This document shows positions 23,766-33,778 of a stretch of DNA of 64,000 bases, piece after piece. Source of the stretch: Pyricularia pennisetigena (taxonomy: Eukaryota > Ascomycota > Sordariomycetes > Magnaporthales > Pyriculariaceae); NCBI RefSeq assembly GCF_004337985.1, contig NC_043744.1, positions 4,561,417 to 4,625,416 of the forward strand, in the 5' to 3' direction. Both the position numbers and the translations under genes were made by a program. The notes under the pieces are model-generated. The model did no database searches and was not told where the DNA came from. It saw only the letters and a list, made by a program, of their open reading frames with translations. Position 1 is the stretch's first letter, and each line of letters begins with the position of its first letter.

Positions 23766-25347
23766 TGCGAAGCCACGACTAGGCGAGCAAAGGAAAGTGG
23801 TCGGCGCGCGTGCGCGGTTCCGCCGGGCCGATAAGGTGATGTTCCGGGTCTGATCCTGGGGTCGGGGAGATTGGAGTAAGGTTGGGGCGGCGGGAGGCGG
23901 CCAGGTGGTCCTGCAGGCCAAAAGTAAAAATCACAGAAAATCAGTAAAATAATAAAGTATTAAATGTCCTTGTTCTCGTCTTGGAGGGGGTAGAATCGCG
24001 GCGATTGGCGTTTGGTCGGTAGGCGATGACGCCCTGCTTTCTCGCACGCACACAACACACAGCAGCCAGCACAAGACCAGACACGAACGACTGGATTGAT
24101 ACAGTGTATCACGACGTTAGAACAACCGACCCAGACAGGACCAGGTTTTGGTCAAGTTGATTGGGCGTCAGTTTGGCCTTCGTGGCTGGTGGATTTTGGT
24201 TGGGTTAGGCTTGCAAGACTAGGCTGCCTTGGCTGCCCAGTTGTATTAGCTAATCGGCGAGAACCCCCTATGAAGTGGGGCCAGACCCATTCAATTCATT
24301 TCAGAAGATGCTAGTGACGTCGTGACTGACTGATGGAGAGTTGGAAAAGTGGCTCAGTGGCTAACTCGACTTTGTTTCGCAGCAACTGCTGGAGGCTGGG
24401 ACCGAGTCTTGATTAAATCCCATCCGTCAAGCTTCGCATGCACGCAATAGCCATATGAACAAGGTGCAGCGTACATACAGCATCCGTTATCTTTCGCTGT
24501 CAGATTGTCGGATTGTCAGACCCTGAGTGACCCTGAGCGCCTTCCAGTCAAGTTAATATGGTGCAGGAATCCAAAAGTAAAAAACCAAAATAAGAAAACC
24601 ACACAGACGTTATTGCTGCTCTTGGAGGCTTCCACAAATACGTCCACACACGTGATATCAACCCATCCCACTCGGCACGAGAGTACTGAGCTGGAGAGAG
24701 GAAACAAACAGGGCGTCGAACTGCACGCGGCCAAATATGGCCGTCCAGACTGGAGCCAGCGAACCCAACGAACAGGCACCAAAAGAGGTGTAAGCGGCGA
24801 GTCGAGGTACATGCGAGACTCGCCGCAGCTGATAGATGCCATCACTTGGTGAACTGGGGTACCTCCTATGACACCATAGCGCTTTTCATCACGATGTCGG
24901 CGTCTGGGTCCGACTCCAGCTGCTCCCCGCCAGCTATCCCGCTTGCTGTTACAGGGGGAAGCGGCGCTGGGGGCGTGGTCGCCCTGCCCCTCGCCGCTTC
25001 CTCAGTCTAGTTCTTCTTCTCCTGCCGCATGAAGCAGCAAGAAAATGAGAGAGGCAACCCCTCCATTGGGCCAAATTCCCATTAATAGTCAACTTGTCAG
25101 TGCAGACAAGCCCTGAGGAATAGATTACAGGCTGCTGTCCAGCAACCGCACAGTCCACTTCACGTCACTGCTCTCAATCCTCCGGTCGGGGGTGGTGCCT
25201 GGGAATGCGGAGTTTGACAACAACAAACTCAACTGTAACTGATCAATACGTCCATATTGTACCTGTCTACGCCTATTCACTTTTAGTGTCGACTGTATAC
25301 TCATTGCTCCACACTACACCTCACGGCATTCCTCAGCCCTTTCCACA
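23766..25347. other. Intergenic region, divergent promoters
   Basis: This gap lies between SLA1 (-) and the gene at 25348 (+). A tRNA-like A-box word occurs near 24350, but no tRNA folds from it. No gene is recognised. Confidence 0.55.
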
Positions 25348-26166
25348 ATGGCCTCTGAATTTGGTAAACGCCGCATTCAGCGATGGAAAACTCATGTGAT
25401 CCCATTCCAGGATCACGCCGGCCACCCGGCGCTCAGCACGTTCCACGCCGAGGAAAGTTATCCGCTGCCCTACCTCTACAGCTACTGCATTTACTTTACC
25501 CACTCAGATGTCCGCCCCGACGCCCCCGATTCGATAAACTCCGCAAGGCGGCTGTACGAGACAATCGTTATCGAAAACGCTCCTTTTAACTTTTGCGACT
25601 GTCTGTTTCGCCTAGACATATATTTCCTCCCCAACAGCACCCGCGAGGACTGCATGCGTCACTCCCGCGCTGAGCGCGATGCCCGCGGCAGCTATACGGC
25701 GCAGGTCGTGGCCCTCAAAAGTGGTGCTGCTCAACCCACAGCTGAAACGGCCAAAATGCCCGGTCTGGTGCCCTCGTACGCCCGGCATGATATGAGCAGG
25801 CACAGCTACCACGCCCTAATTTACGTCTCTGACGCCCCCGATTGGCGCGGAGGTGAGGACGAAACCATAACGCGCCTCGAATTTGAGCCGCTGTCCCAGG
25901 ACGACTACGAACGCTTTAACAAGGACCCCGACGACCAGCACGAGCCCGACGTGCTCCCCGAAACGGCTGTTGTGGTCGAGGCGGTTGGGAAAAGCAGCCC
26001 TGGCTTTGGCAAGCTAACCCCAGCGATGCCCAGGCAGCCCAGACTCGCCGGGAGGTCGATCGAGATGTGGTGCATGGCCGATCACATGTTCGACCGGGCA
26101 CCCCGTCAGTTCATGGACCAAGACGCGTGGGATGAGGCCAAGGAACTAGGCTGGACTTCTTGGTGA
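25348..26166 (+). CDS. Uncharacterised single-exon protein
   Basis: An intact ORF of 272 aa with ATG in good context (CCACAATGG). I recognise no family. There is no signal peptide and no membrane segment. The first ~110 residues contain aromatic-rich sequence (YPLPYLYSYCIYFTHSD) and a Cys pair in NFCDCLFRLDIYFLP. The middle has a low-complexity linker, then RHSYHALIYVSDAPDW. The C-terminal part is acidic and ends in AWDEAKELGWTSW. Base composition is like that of the neighbouring genes, with GC-rich third positions, which supports real coding. It stands next to the remnant patch that follows, so it may belong to a fast-evolving accessory segment; that is inference. Confidence 0.7.
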   Translation: MASEFGKRRIQRWKTHVIPFQDHAGHPALSTFHAEESYPLPYLYSYCIYFTHSDVRPDAPDSINSARRLYETIVIENAPFNFCDCLFRLDIYFLPNSTREDCMRHSRAERDARGSYTAQVVALKSGAAQPTAETAKMPGLVPSYARHDMSRHSYHALIYVSDAPDWRGGEDETITRLEFEPLSQDDYERFNKDPDDQHEPDVLPETAVVVEAVGKSSPGFGKLTPAMPRQPRLAGRSIEMWCMADHMFDRAPRQFMDQDAWDEAKELGWTSW

Positions 26167-26300
26167 ACAACTGTGGAAGTTCACATCTCGGAGGCCCATT
26201 TTTGCCTAGTCATGAGCTCAAGATGCAGATGAAAAGGGGTAATATTGACATTGTTGTTCACTGGATCATGAACATTCATATTACATCCCACCTCAGGAAG

Positions 26301-27122
26301 TTACATCGGACCTGGCAACCTTTCACAGCCGCCTCCCTTCCGAAGAAAGCCCGATACAGTACGCGTACTCTCCGCCATTGGTAACAGCTGAGGAAGACCG
26401 GTGATGGCAGGAGCGGTGTAGGTCGCTTTGAGGAGGCTGCCGTAGGAAATGGTGGCGTATATTGTCGTAGACACGTAGTTGAAATGACCGGGTGCTGGTC
26501 GATGGAGCCGACGAGATTGACAAAGTAGGGCATGTCTTTTCCATAGTTTTGTGCAGCTGTGGTGCCACGAGGGTCAGCAAATTGGTCGAACATGGCGGAG
26601 GCATCTGAATGCAACACAACATACTTCGCATTGACATGGGGGGTTCAGAAACAGAAAATCGAGCAGCGAGATCTGTATTTGATCACCAGCCTATTGCAAT
26701 ACTCACCCGCGACGACAAAGTGGTATAGCGCGTAATCGGTGGTCGTGCTGGGCGCAGTATCTGGCGGCGACACGCAGATGAATCGTCGATGGAGAAGTTC
26801 ATTGAGCGTAACAGGTCGCCGAGGATTGGGTTCACTGGGTGGGCGCAGCAGAACATTCTTAAGTAGGCATCACCGATGCCTGCACTTACATGTGGTTGCC
26901 TAGACCTGGGCGAGGCCCCCGGAGTTGGCAATGTCGAGACATTTGTCGTCGGCCTTGACCGTGGAAAGCGCGCACTTAATCCGGATACATAGGCTACCAC
27001 TGATCGGGAAGTCTGCGCAGAATGCCATATCAAATCTCAGCGAGAAGAAAATAGGAACGATGAGATGCACGGTAAAGGACATTTCACAGTGCACCCCTGG
27101 ATAGGAGGACATCCTATCCCTC
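26301..27122 (-). pseudogene. Candidate broken gene, family unknown
   Basis: Several minus-strand stretches read like protein but do not join into one clean frame. A 5' piece includes DDKCLDIANSGGLAQ (about 26955-26905). A second (about 26870-26707) ends TTTDYALYHFVVA at a GTGAGT donor. After a 102-nt intron (26605-26706) comes DASAMFDQFADPRGTTAAQN and NYGKDMPYFVNLVGSIDQHP, beginning at 26604. Near 26500 the good codon usage moves to another frame (NYVSTTIYATISYGSLLKAT.., stop at 26301). That shift suggests an indel, though an unrecognised intron could also explain it. I do not recognise the family. Upstream exons are uncertain. Confidence 0.35.
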
Positions 27123-27439
27123 AAGGAGTTGTAATTCGACCATGTCGTTGAGCTCGTTTCCCAGAGTGCAACATATGTCCTTGTTGGAAATTCATTGGCA
27201 CTGATGGAAAATTGGTTTGCTTATGTCGACCCCAAGATCGAGCCCGCTACGGTGGCATCAGCGCGCATCTCGTGCCCCGAGGCTGATGCGGTTGAAATAT
27301 TCACTCCATTAAAGAACCTCTTTGATAGGGTGTTCTTTTTATCGCCGAGACTACCATTCTTGTGTTAAAAGGGCTGCTGGGGTATTCATGACATAACTAG
27401 TTGGAGCACATGCGCACTGCTGGCAGCGAAGAGATCGGT

Positions 27440-27813
27440 AAGGTTTTGAGCAATATGAAGGCAGCTCTTTCAACCATTGCTTACGCTTGAAGAAAGTCGA
27501 GACTTCTGTCTTGGAGCTTCTGCTACCCGACGTCCGCATCGAGGCCCAGGCCAAGAACGAGCGTCGGATAACTGCACTTCACCACGCTGTGCATGAGGGG
27601 AAGCGCGAGGTCGTCGAGGTCCTTCTGGCACAAAGAGGTGCTGACCTCGACTTCAAGGACTTCAAAGGCGCAACACCACTGAACTTAGCCGCGTACCATC
27701 CGAAGCCGGGATTCTTTGATATTGCGCGGAAGCTGCTGGCAGAACCAGAAAACGGACCCCTGAGCCACATGGGCGCAGGGCTGGACGGCGCTGCACTCGG
27801 CTTCGCACGATAG
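27440..27813 (+). pseudogene. Ankyrin-repeat fragment without a start
   Basis: An open stretch ending with TAG at 27813 contains one and a half ankyrin-like units: RRITALHHAVHEGKREVVEV followed by LLAQRGADLDFKDFKGATPL and NLAAY. An in-frame stop lies just upstream of about 27440, and no ATG precedes the repeats in frame. It is either the 3' exon of a gene whose other exons I cannot find or a decayed copy of one of the many fungal ankyrin genes. Codon usage still looks coding. Confidence 0.45.
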
Positions 27814-28048
27814 AGATGCAGAAATGATCGGCGAATCAGCATCAATGCCCTAAAAGACTTTTGTATCTTGAGGAATCCCAGAAAAGGGCAAACAAAAAAG
27901 GAAAGACGACTGAAAACTCTAATCATCCAGATTGACTACTCCTGACAGTCGGACAGATCGTGAGAAGCGCAAAGCGACAATACTCGTTCCTAGGGTCAAG
28001 ATCAGCTTTCAAGAACATGAACCAATACCCTGATGTGGGCCAACAAAA

Positions 28049-28131
28049 TTAGTCCTGTGGCACATCGAACATACCTGGGCGGTAAGGCGGAGGAGGGTTG
28101 GCGGGAGCATGGGGAGCAAAGGGATCCGCGT
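28049..28131 (-). pseudogene. Orphan terminal exon, proline-rich C-terminus
   Basis: Reading the minus strand, a TTTCCAG acceptor at 28132 opens a phase-2-entry frame: ADPFAPHAPANPPPPYRPGM then FDVPQD and a stop at 28049. This looks like a real protein end, but no upstream exon is visible before the AMP deaminase gene begins at 28430. It may be a remnant or chance. Confidence 0.25.
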
Positions 28132-28165
28132 CTGGAAACCTTGTGTCTCAAATCCGACGGACAAT

Positions 28166-28186
28166 CACTGGGGAATCCTCGGTGTT
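28166..28186 (+). repeat. 21-nt fragment identical to the 3' part of the 5S rRNA gene
   Basis: These 21 bases match 43613-43633 of the 5S rRNA gene exactly and on the same strand. Flanking bases do not match the 5S gene, so only a short remnant is present. Confidence 0.7.
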
Positions 28187-28429
28187 TTACCTGGTGACCA
28201 ACTAGGATTATAGGAGACTTTGATATACATTGCTAGGCTACCGGTATCTGCAGAGGTCGGAGGTTAATATTGCCTATTTGGAGGCACTTGTGGCTCTCAA
28301 TAAACCTGCTGCAAATCTTGGCAAGAAATTCCAATTCAGATGGAGACCTAGTTTAGCAGGACAAAGCCCGGAAAAGTCCAGTCTTATATCGTCAACAAGC
28401 AGAGAAAAGGCAGAGACCTCGCCGTCCAA

Positions 28430-31400
28430 TCACTTCTTCGGGCTCCTGCCCATACCCGCCACGGAAGCATCGTCAGACTCGTGCATCGAACTCTGCCGCG
28501 TTCCGCTTCGCGTCTGGCTTCTAGCAACTACGCCTGGGAAGAACCTAGGTTGACTTCCAGAGATGTGCACATCCGAAGTGGAATCCGAGGTCCAGCCCTC
28601 GCGACTCGCCCCCTGTGGGGATGACATGTTTGGCAAGCTTCCTTCACCTGCAGGCGCCGCGCCGCGCTGTACCGGGCTTGGAGTGGTGGCATCCCTCGCG
28701 GTCGTCTCCATTGTCTTTTGGAAGCTAGTGGGCGGGGTCTGACCCAATGGGCCCGTGGGTCTGGTGCTCTGTGTGTCCGATTGCACCAGGATGCCGTTTG
28801 CGTCCAGCGTATAAGAGGCGTACTTGGCGACCCTGGAGTTGTGTTTGCTAATCGTCAACACAGTTCTTCCAGGTAGACACACAACAGTCATTATGGGGCA
28901 GACTCACATTTGTTGCTCTTCCAACAAGGTCTGGTACCTGAACTCCTCCCGCCTATCTGGCACGTTTGTCTTGGCCATGGTGTTGCCCTTTGCGCCAGGG
29001 AGATCGAAATTGGGCCCGAGCCATTGCTCCTTCACCGACCTCTCGTAACCGCTTTGCTTGACCGAGTTCTTGGCCAACTCGCACATGTCTACGGAGCTGA
29101 GCTTGTAAATCTGCGCCGCGACCGCATACTCCTCCATAAGCGGCTCCTTGGTAAAGGCAAACTGGAGGGGATCGTCGGTCGAGAGCGACACGTTGAGCCC
29201 GCGTTTGAAGTACTGGTGAAACGGATTCCGCTCGTACGCGAGAAAGAGTGCGTTGTTACTGAGCGGCGACATGGCAATGCCAATCTGGTCCAGATAGAAT
29301 ATGTACTGCAGGATGGGCACCTTGCGGAGCAGCAAGCCGTGACTGATGCTGTGAGAGCAAAGGGCCGCCACCGCCATGTGCTCACTATCTCCTGCCTCTC
29401 CACAGTGCGGTCGAAGGACAAACGTGTTCAAACCACGTTGTTTGCGGAAGGTGTTGAGCGAGGACATGTTTGAGAAGAGATAGTAGATCCAATAGCTGTA
29501 CGGCGGGTTCTGCTTCGAATTCCATTCACTGGGAACCGGAAACTTCTTGAACAGCCGGCGCTCGACCTTGCTCTCGTCGTCAACACTGTCGAAGCCAATG
29601 ACCCTCTGAAGAAACACGTGTAGTTTAGGGTGACTCTGAGGGTCTTTCGTGACCTCGAACAGGGGCTGGAAAATGTTCCTGACGATTTGCTCATAGTTGT
29701 CCATGAGGCCGCTAGCCTTATATACGTCGTATAGGCGAGGAATCTGTATAAGCCAGCGCACGTTGTGCGAGAAGAGCTTGTTGTCGACGATCCAGCCTGC
29801 CAGCTTGTCCCACTCATCCAGAGACCTGCCGTATATTGAGATGCGCCACTCCACCATCTGGTATTTACTAGACTCCAAGTCGGCAATGACCTCTTTGGTG
29901 ATCTCAGCTAAATAGCGGCCCTTGATGTCATTGTCCGTCTTGAGGAAGATTGTACGTAACCGCGACTCGCCGATGGGGTTGTACTTGAGGTTGAATTTGT
30001 CGAAGCGGTGGAACGAGTCGGTATGCGCCTACACATTGTCAGAACTATTCCGGCTATGCTACGTCTAAGGAAATTCTACGGGCGGGTCGGCAAGCCGGGG
30101 AGGGTCAGCCATCAATATTCGGGAAACTTACATGCATATCCAGAGTGTCGATGCTGAGGTCGTATGCAGTAAGGTTAATACTCTCAAACACCTGAGCAAG
30201 TGTAAGGTTCTTGCCGTCTCGGTACAGCACAATCTCGTCGGGACACTTCTTCATCTTGCTCTTGATGAAACGAAGCAGGTGCTTCTGGTTCATGCAGGCA
30301 GAGTGGTGAACGTGGGTGTCGACCTTCCTCACGTTGTAAAAGTCACGGTGAGGCACCCGTTTGCTGTCCGCCGTCTCTTGATACTCATTCAGTAGGGTGT
30401 AGAGGTTGAACTTGCCCTCCAGATACTGTAGGCGTCGGTATGCAAAGCTCTTGCTGGGGCCGTCTGCGGCAACCGACAATATCTTGTCCAGGTCAATATA
30501 GAATTGGCGCAGTGTGGGGATGTTGACAATGGGCTCTGCAGATTCCGGAGTTGCATAGACCTGGTAAACGCCATTGCTGTCCATGCGGTAATCCATTTCA
30601 CAGGAGCCCGGCAGCGGCAGCACGTCGTTCATATCAAAATCTTCACCAATGTCTTGCCCAGGCTTCCGCTTCTTGTGAAGCTTAGTCGCCAGGTCAGGGT
30701 CGCCGCCCAGGACCATACTATTGGTCATGCTTGCTGGCTGCGAGCCGCTTGCAACGGCCCTCTCCTTGGCCTCGATCCAGGCCGGCTCGGGAGGCGACGG
30801 GTAGATGTTCCAGCTTGGATCATCTTTGGGATTGTCACCCGGGTTCTGCAACGACAGCGCAAGGTACTTGTGACGAATCTCGAGCAGGTCCCGAACGCTC
30901 TTAAAGATGGAGCTCAGCTCTGCCGTAACGGAGGGGTCGGCATCGTTGAAGGTGGCGCTGCCGATACCCGGCGGCGCATTGACTCCGGGTAGCACCGGCA
31001 CAGCGGGGTTGCTAGTCGGTGGCTCGGGCTGGTTGTACTTGGATGAGCCCAATCCCTGTAGCTGGTGCGACAGCTGGTTGACAAGCGTATTGCTGCTGCC
31101 AAACGTGCCACTGTTTCGTTGGAGGCCAGCGTCCAAGTTGGGTAGGTTGCCAGAAAAGTGCTCAATGCTCTTTTTGGCCGAAAGCGCAGGCGAGCCCAGC
31201 GAGGTGGGGTCATGCTGGCCTGGCGGTTGATGGCCGTGCATCAGATCTTCACCCCCGCTGCCCGTCCGTCCAGAGATGACAGGGCTGCCTTCGCCCCAGT
31301 TCTGTCGCTGGCGCTGGTAGAAGAGTTTGGCATCGGTCTGGGTCATGTGCCGCTCAGCCACGGGGTCGTAGAAGGTCGTCTTGCGCTGCAAGTCGCGGGG

Positions 31401-31697
31401 AAGCATGCCTTCCTCCAGCTCTACGTTGTCCTCATCAGCCATTGGCCCCGTGCCATCAATGGCGGGGATGTCGCCCTCAGCCTCGGACACCTCGTGAGAC
31501 TCCAATCCTTGGGAGGGATCCTCATCGTCGGAGAACTGCATCGGGGTAGCTGCCAGCTTGTTAGGCGAGCTAGACCCTGAGAGCGGATCATCGGTGACGG
31601 AGAGCTCTAGATAGGCGAAGGACTAGCGCGGTTAGTGGGATACTGGGCCCTGGAAGGAAGGAAAAAAAGTTATGAAAGAGCGCCTCTCACCGGCCAT
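28430..31697 (-). CDS. AMD1: AMP deaminase
   Basis: Four exons on the minus strand: 31697-31691, 31606-30132, 30028-28908, 28832-28430, giving 1001 aa. The enzyme converts AMP to IMP plus ammonia in purine interconversion. The first exon is only 7 nt (ATGGCCG) and splices to give [10 protein letters not shown]. The N-terminal ~330 residues are variable and disordered. The catalytic part has zinc-site sequence [20 protein letters not shown], the hallmark [20 protein letters not shown] formed across the exon 2/3 junction, then [14 protein letters not shown] and the second metal/catalytic motif [12 protein letters not shown]. The last exon is a low-complexity Ser/Thr tail ending in GRSPKK. All introns are GT-AG. 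The start was chosen because the 7-nt exon gives a conserved-looking N-terminus and is flanked by a GTGAGA donor. Confidence 0.94.
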
Positions 31698-32350
31698 TGT
31701 GACGAGGAAGGGATTTGATTCGAGACGCTCGAATGTAAGTAACTTGAGCCTTCTACCAAGAAACAGCGGGAGCGTATGCGAATTGAATTGTATATAGTAG
31801 GTACGCCGCAGTCACGTGGAGCCCAACAGAACAATTGCAGTCACACCGTTCACTTTGAGAAAAAAGAAGAGTTTTTTTTTTTTTTTTCTCTCTCTTGGAA
31901 CTTGCCTCAATTGATTCGCCGCGTAATACTTCGTACTTTCAGTAGCTTGGGAGAATCCATATGTGGATTTTGAGGTTACAGCACCAATGTTTTAGCGCCG
32001 ATGATTTCTTCTTCGAATCACCGCCGTGGTCTTGGCTGCCATGACTCCCAGTTTCACCCCACCTCAAACCACATGGCCGGTATGACGCACCCACTGCAGG
32101 AACAGCATTTTTTTCCCCTCCCCATCTGGCGCCTCAGCTATTTATTTTCAATTTACAGGAGCTGAACACTTCGACCCAAGATCCAGGCGCACGAGCTGGA
32201 TCCTCTCCCCACAATGGGACAAACTATTAGACGAACCTGCAGAAGCAGGTAAAAACATAATTGATGTGCATCCCGCAATTGTGTATAAAATCAAATGTAA
32301 TCTATATCACGGCTCAATCTATTTTTGATGACTTCTCTGGCATATATCGT
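31698..32350. other. Intergenic region
   Basis: This is AMP deaminase promoter plus 3' flank of the sugar transporter. A 15-nt T tract lies near 31873-31887. No gene is seen. Confidence 0.55.
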
Positions 32351-33778
32351 CTATCCCACCTTGATCTGACTCCCTGCCCGAGATCTCTGCGCTGGTTGCA
32401 CCTTGCGGGCTTTGGGCCCGCCGCCACCTCCGCTTCCACCCATTGAATACAGCGCGCCAGACGCAAACACAATCATAGCACCGGCCAAGGTGCCTGGTGC
32501 GAGTCTGTTTCCAAAGAGCCAGATGCTCAGCAGCAGGCTCACCAACTTGCGAATGTTGAGCACTATAGTGACCGTAAGAGCAGAGGATGCTGCCGCCAGA
32601 AGATTGACACCGCGGATGCAGGCGTACTGCGTCAGCACGTTGAGAACCATGTACACTATCTGGCTGGGCATGCGGATCTGCTCCAGGCTCTTTTGCAGTT
32701 GCGCTAGTGGCGAGTTTTCGAGGCCTGTATCTCCGATGAAGCTGCCAAAGGGTGTTGTGAGCGTCAGCGGCTCACTGGCTGCCAGCTTCATAAACTGTCT
32801 ATAGAGAGACGGCATGAATGGTATGAAAAGCGGCAGTGACAGAATATGAGAGTAGAAAAGGTTCTCCTGCCACTGCGGTCCATATTTACGGTACGTTTCC
32901 TCAGTGTACAATCCCATAATGGCCGACATGACCTGTGCCGTAAAGAGTATGCCGAGTCCGATGGTAAAGCTGCGGGTGCTGCTGCCAGTGCCACCCCCAT
33001 CATGCTCGCTCGCTCCGGCTGCCGAATCCTTGGTCTGGGCGTCGGACCACGCTGCCAATACAACCCCTATCGTCAAGAGGATGACGGCTAAAACTTGAAT
33101 GCGGGGGTATCGCTTGCCGTACATAAAGCCCGCAATCATTGTAGTGATACTTCCGCCTGAACGGAGTATGATGTGGACAGGGACTGAAATATCGTAGCTG
33201 AAAGCATGGTTGTTCAGCACGTTGATGCCGAAGAATAGTATGATGTTGAAAAGCCACCGCTTGATCGGTACTTTGTTCGCCTTGATGAAGAGGGGTGGTC
33301 TCCTGCGATCGAATTGCGACACGTATCCCGTCACTGCGACAAAGAGGAACTGGACAAAAGTGAGGAGAGTTCCTGTAAGGATGATTGATTCTGTCAGCAT
33401 CACTCTCTGTTCGTATGCGCCGCCACTTTGCAACCGACGACTTGGCAACAACTCATAATTCATACCACTGGCGGGCTCGACCTTGATGATGGCCTCAAGA
33501 GCGAAGACGTTTGAGCAGCAGCCTCCGAAGATCAAGCTCAGCATAACCCCAACTGCGATCCATTGCGGAATGGTCTCGATGAAGATGCGACCGGCCAGGG
33601 CCATCATGCGCGAGTAGAGCGGACGGTCGTCGTCGATTCCGTACATCTCGGCCTTTTCAAGCAGCGGCGCTGCGTTGATCACACGCGGCGTGGGCGGCCC
33701 GCTGTTCACGGGTTTTGGGATCGCATGGTTGCTCTTCTGCAAGGTCTGGCGGCGTCTGACGTTCGCGCGGGCCGTCAT
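32351..33778 (-). CDS. YEA4: Nucleotide-sugar transporter, UDP-GlcNAc type (Yea4/SLC35B family)
   Basis: Two exons on the minus strand: 33778-33466 and 33372-32351, giving 444 aa. UAA-type transporters of the ER/Golgi exchange UDP-GlcNAc for UMP; yeast Yea4 supplies chitin synthesis. About ten hydrophobic helices are visible, with family motifs GGCCSNVFALE, GTLLTFVQFLFVAVTGYVSQ, NNHAFSYDISVPVHIILRSG and GKRYPRIQVLAVILLTIGV. Near the C-terminus are RGVNLLAAASSALTVTIVLN and RKLVSLLLSIWLF. The 93-nt intron (33373-33465) is a multiple of three and has no in-frame stop, so a single long ORF also exists. Removing it joins EPASG to TLLTFVQF, the expected family sequence, which favours splicing. Substrate is inferred from similarity to Yea4. 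Confidence 0.88.
   Translation of the reverse strand: MTARANVRRRQTLQKSNHAIPKPVNSGPPTPRVINAAPLLEKAEMYGIDDDRPLYSRMMALAGRIFIETIPQWIAVGVMLSLIFGGCCSNVFALEAIIKVEPASGMNYELLPSRRLQSGGAYEQRVMLTESIILTGTLLTFVQFLFVAVTGYVSQFDRRRPPLFIKANKVPIKRWLFNIILFFGINVLNNHAFSYDISVPVHIILRSGGSITTMIAGFMYGKRYPRIQVLAVILLTIGVVLAAWSDAQTKDSAAGASEHDGGGTGSSTRSFTIGLGILFTAQVMSAIMGLYTEETYRKYGPQWQENLFYSHILSLPLFIPFMPSLYRQFMKLAASEPLTLTTPFGSFIGDTGLENSPLAQLQKSLEQIRMPSQIVYMVLNVLTQYACIRGVNLLAAASSALTVTIVLNIRKLVSLLLSIWLFGNRLAPGTLAGAMIVFASGALYSMGGSGGGGGPKARKVQPAQRSRAGSQIKVG

Larger units (their letters stand above)
26167..28429. other. Patch of gene remnants between two genes
   Basis: This holds a broken minus-strand coding stretch (26301-27122), an ankyrin-like plus-strand ORF (27440-27813), an orphan minus-strand terminal exon (28049-28131) and a 21-nt 5S rRNA fragment (28166-28186). 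No complete gene could be built. Confidence 0.5.

Noticed and set aside
24340..24430. tRNA-like A box (TGGCTCAGTGG) near 24350
   Set aside because: No matching B box and no cloverleaf; acceptor and T stems do not pair.
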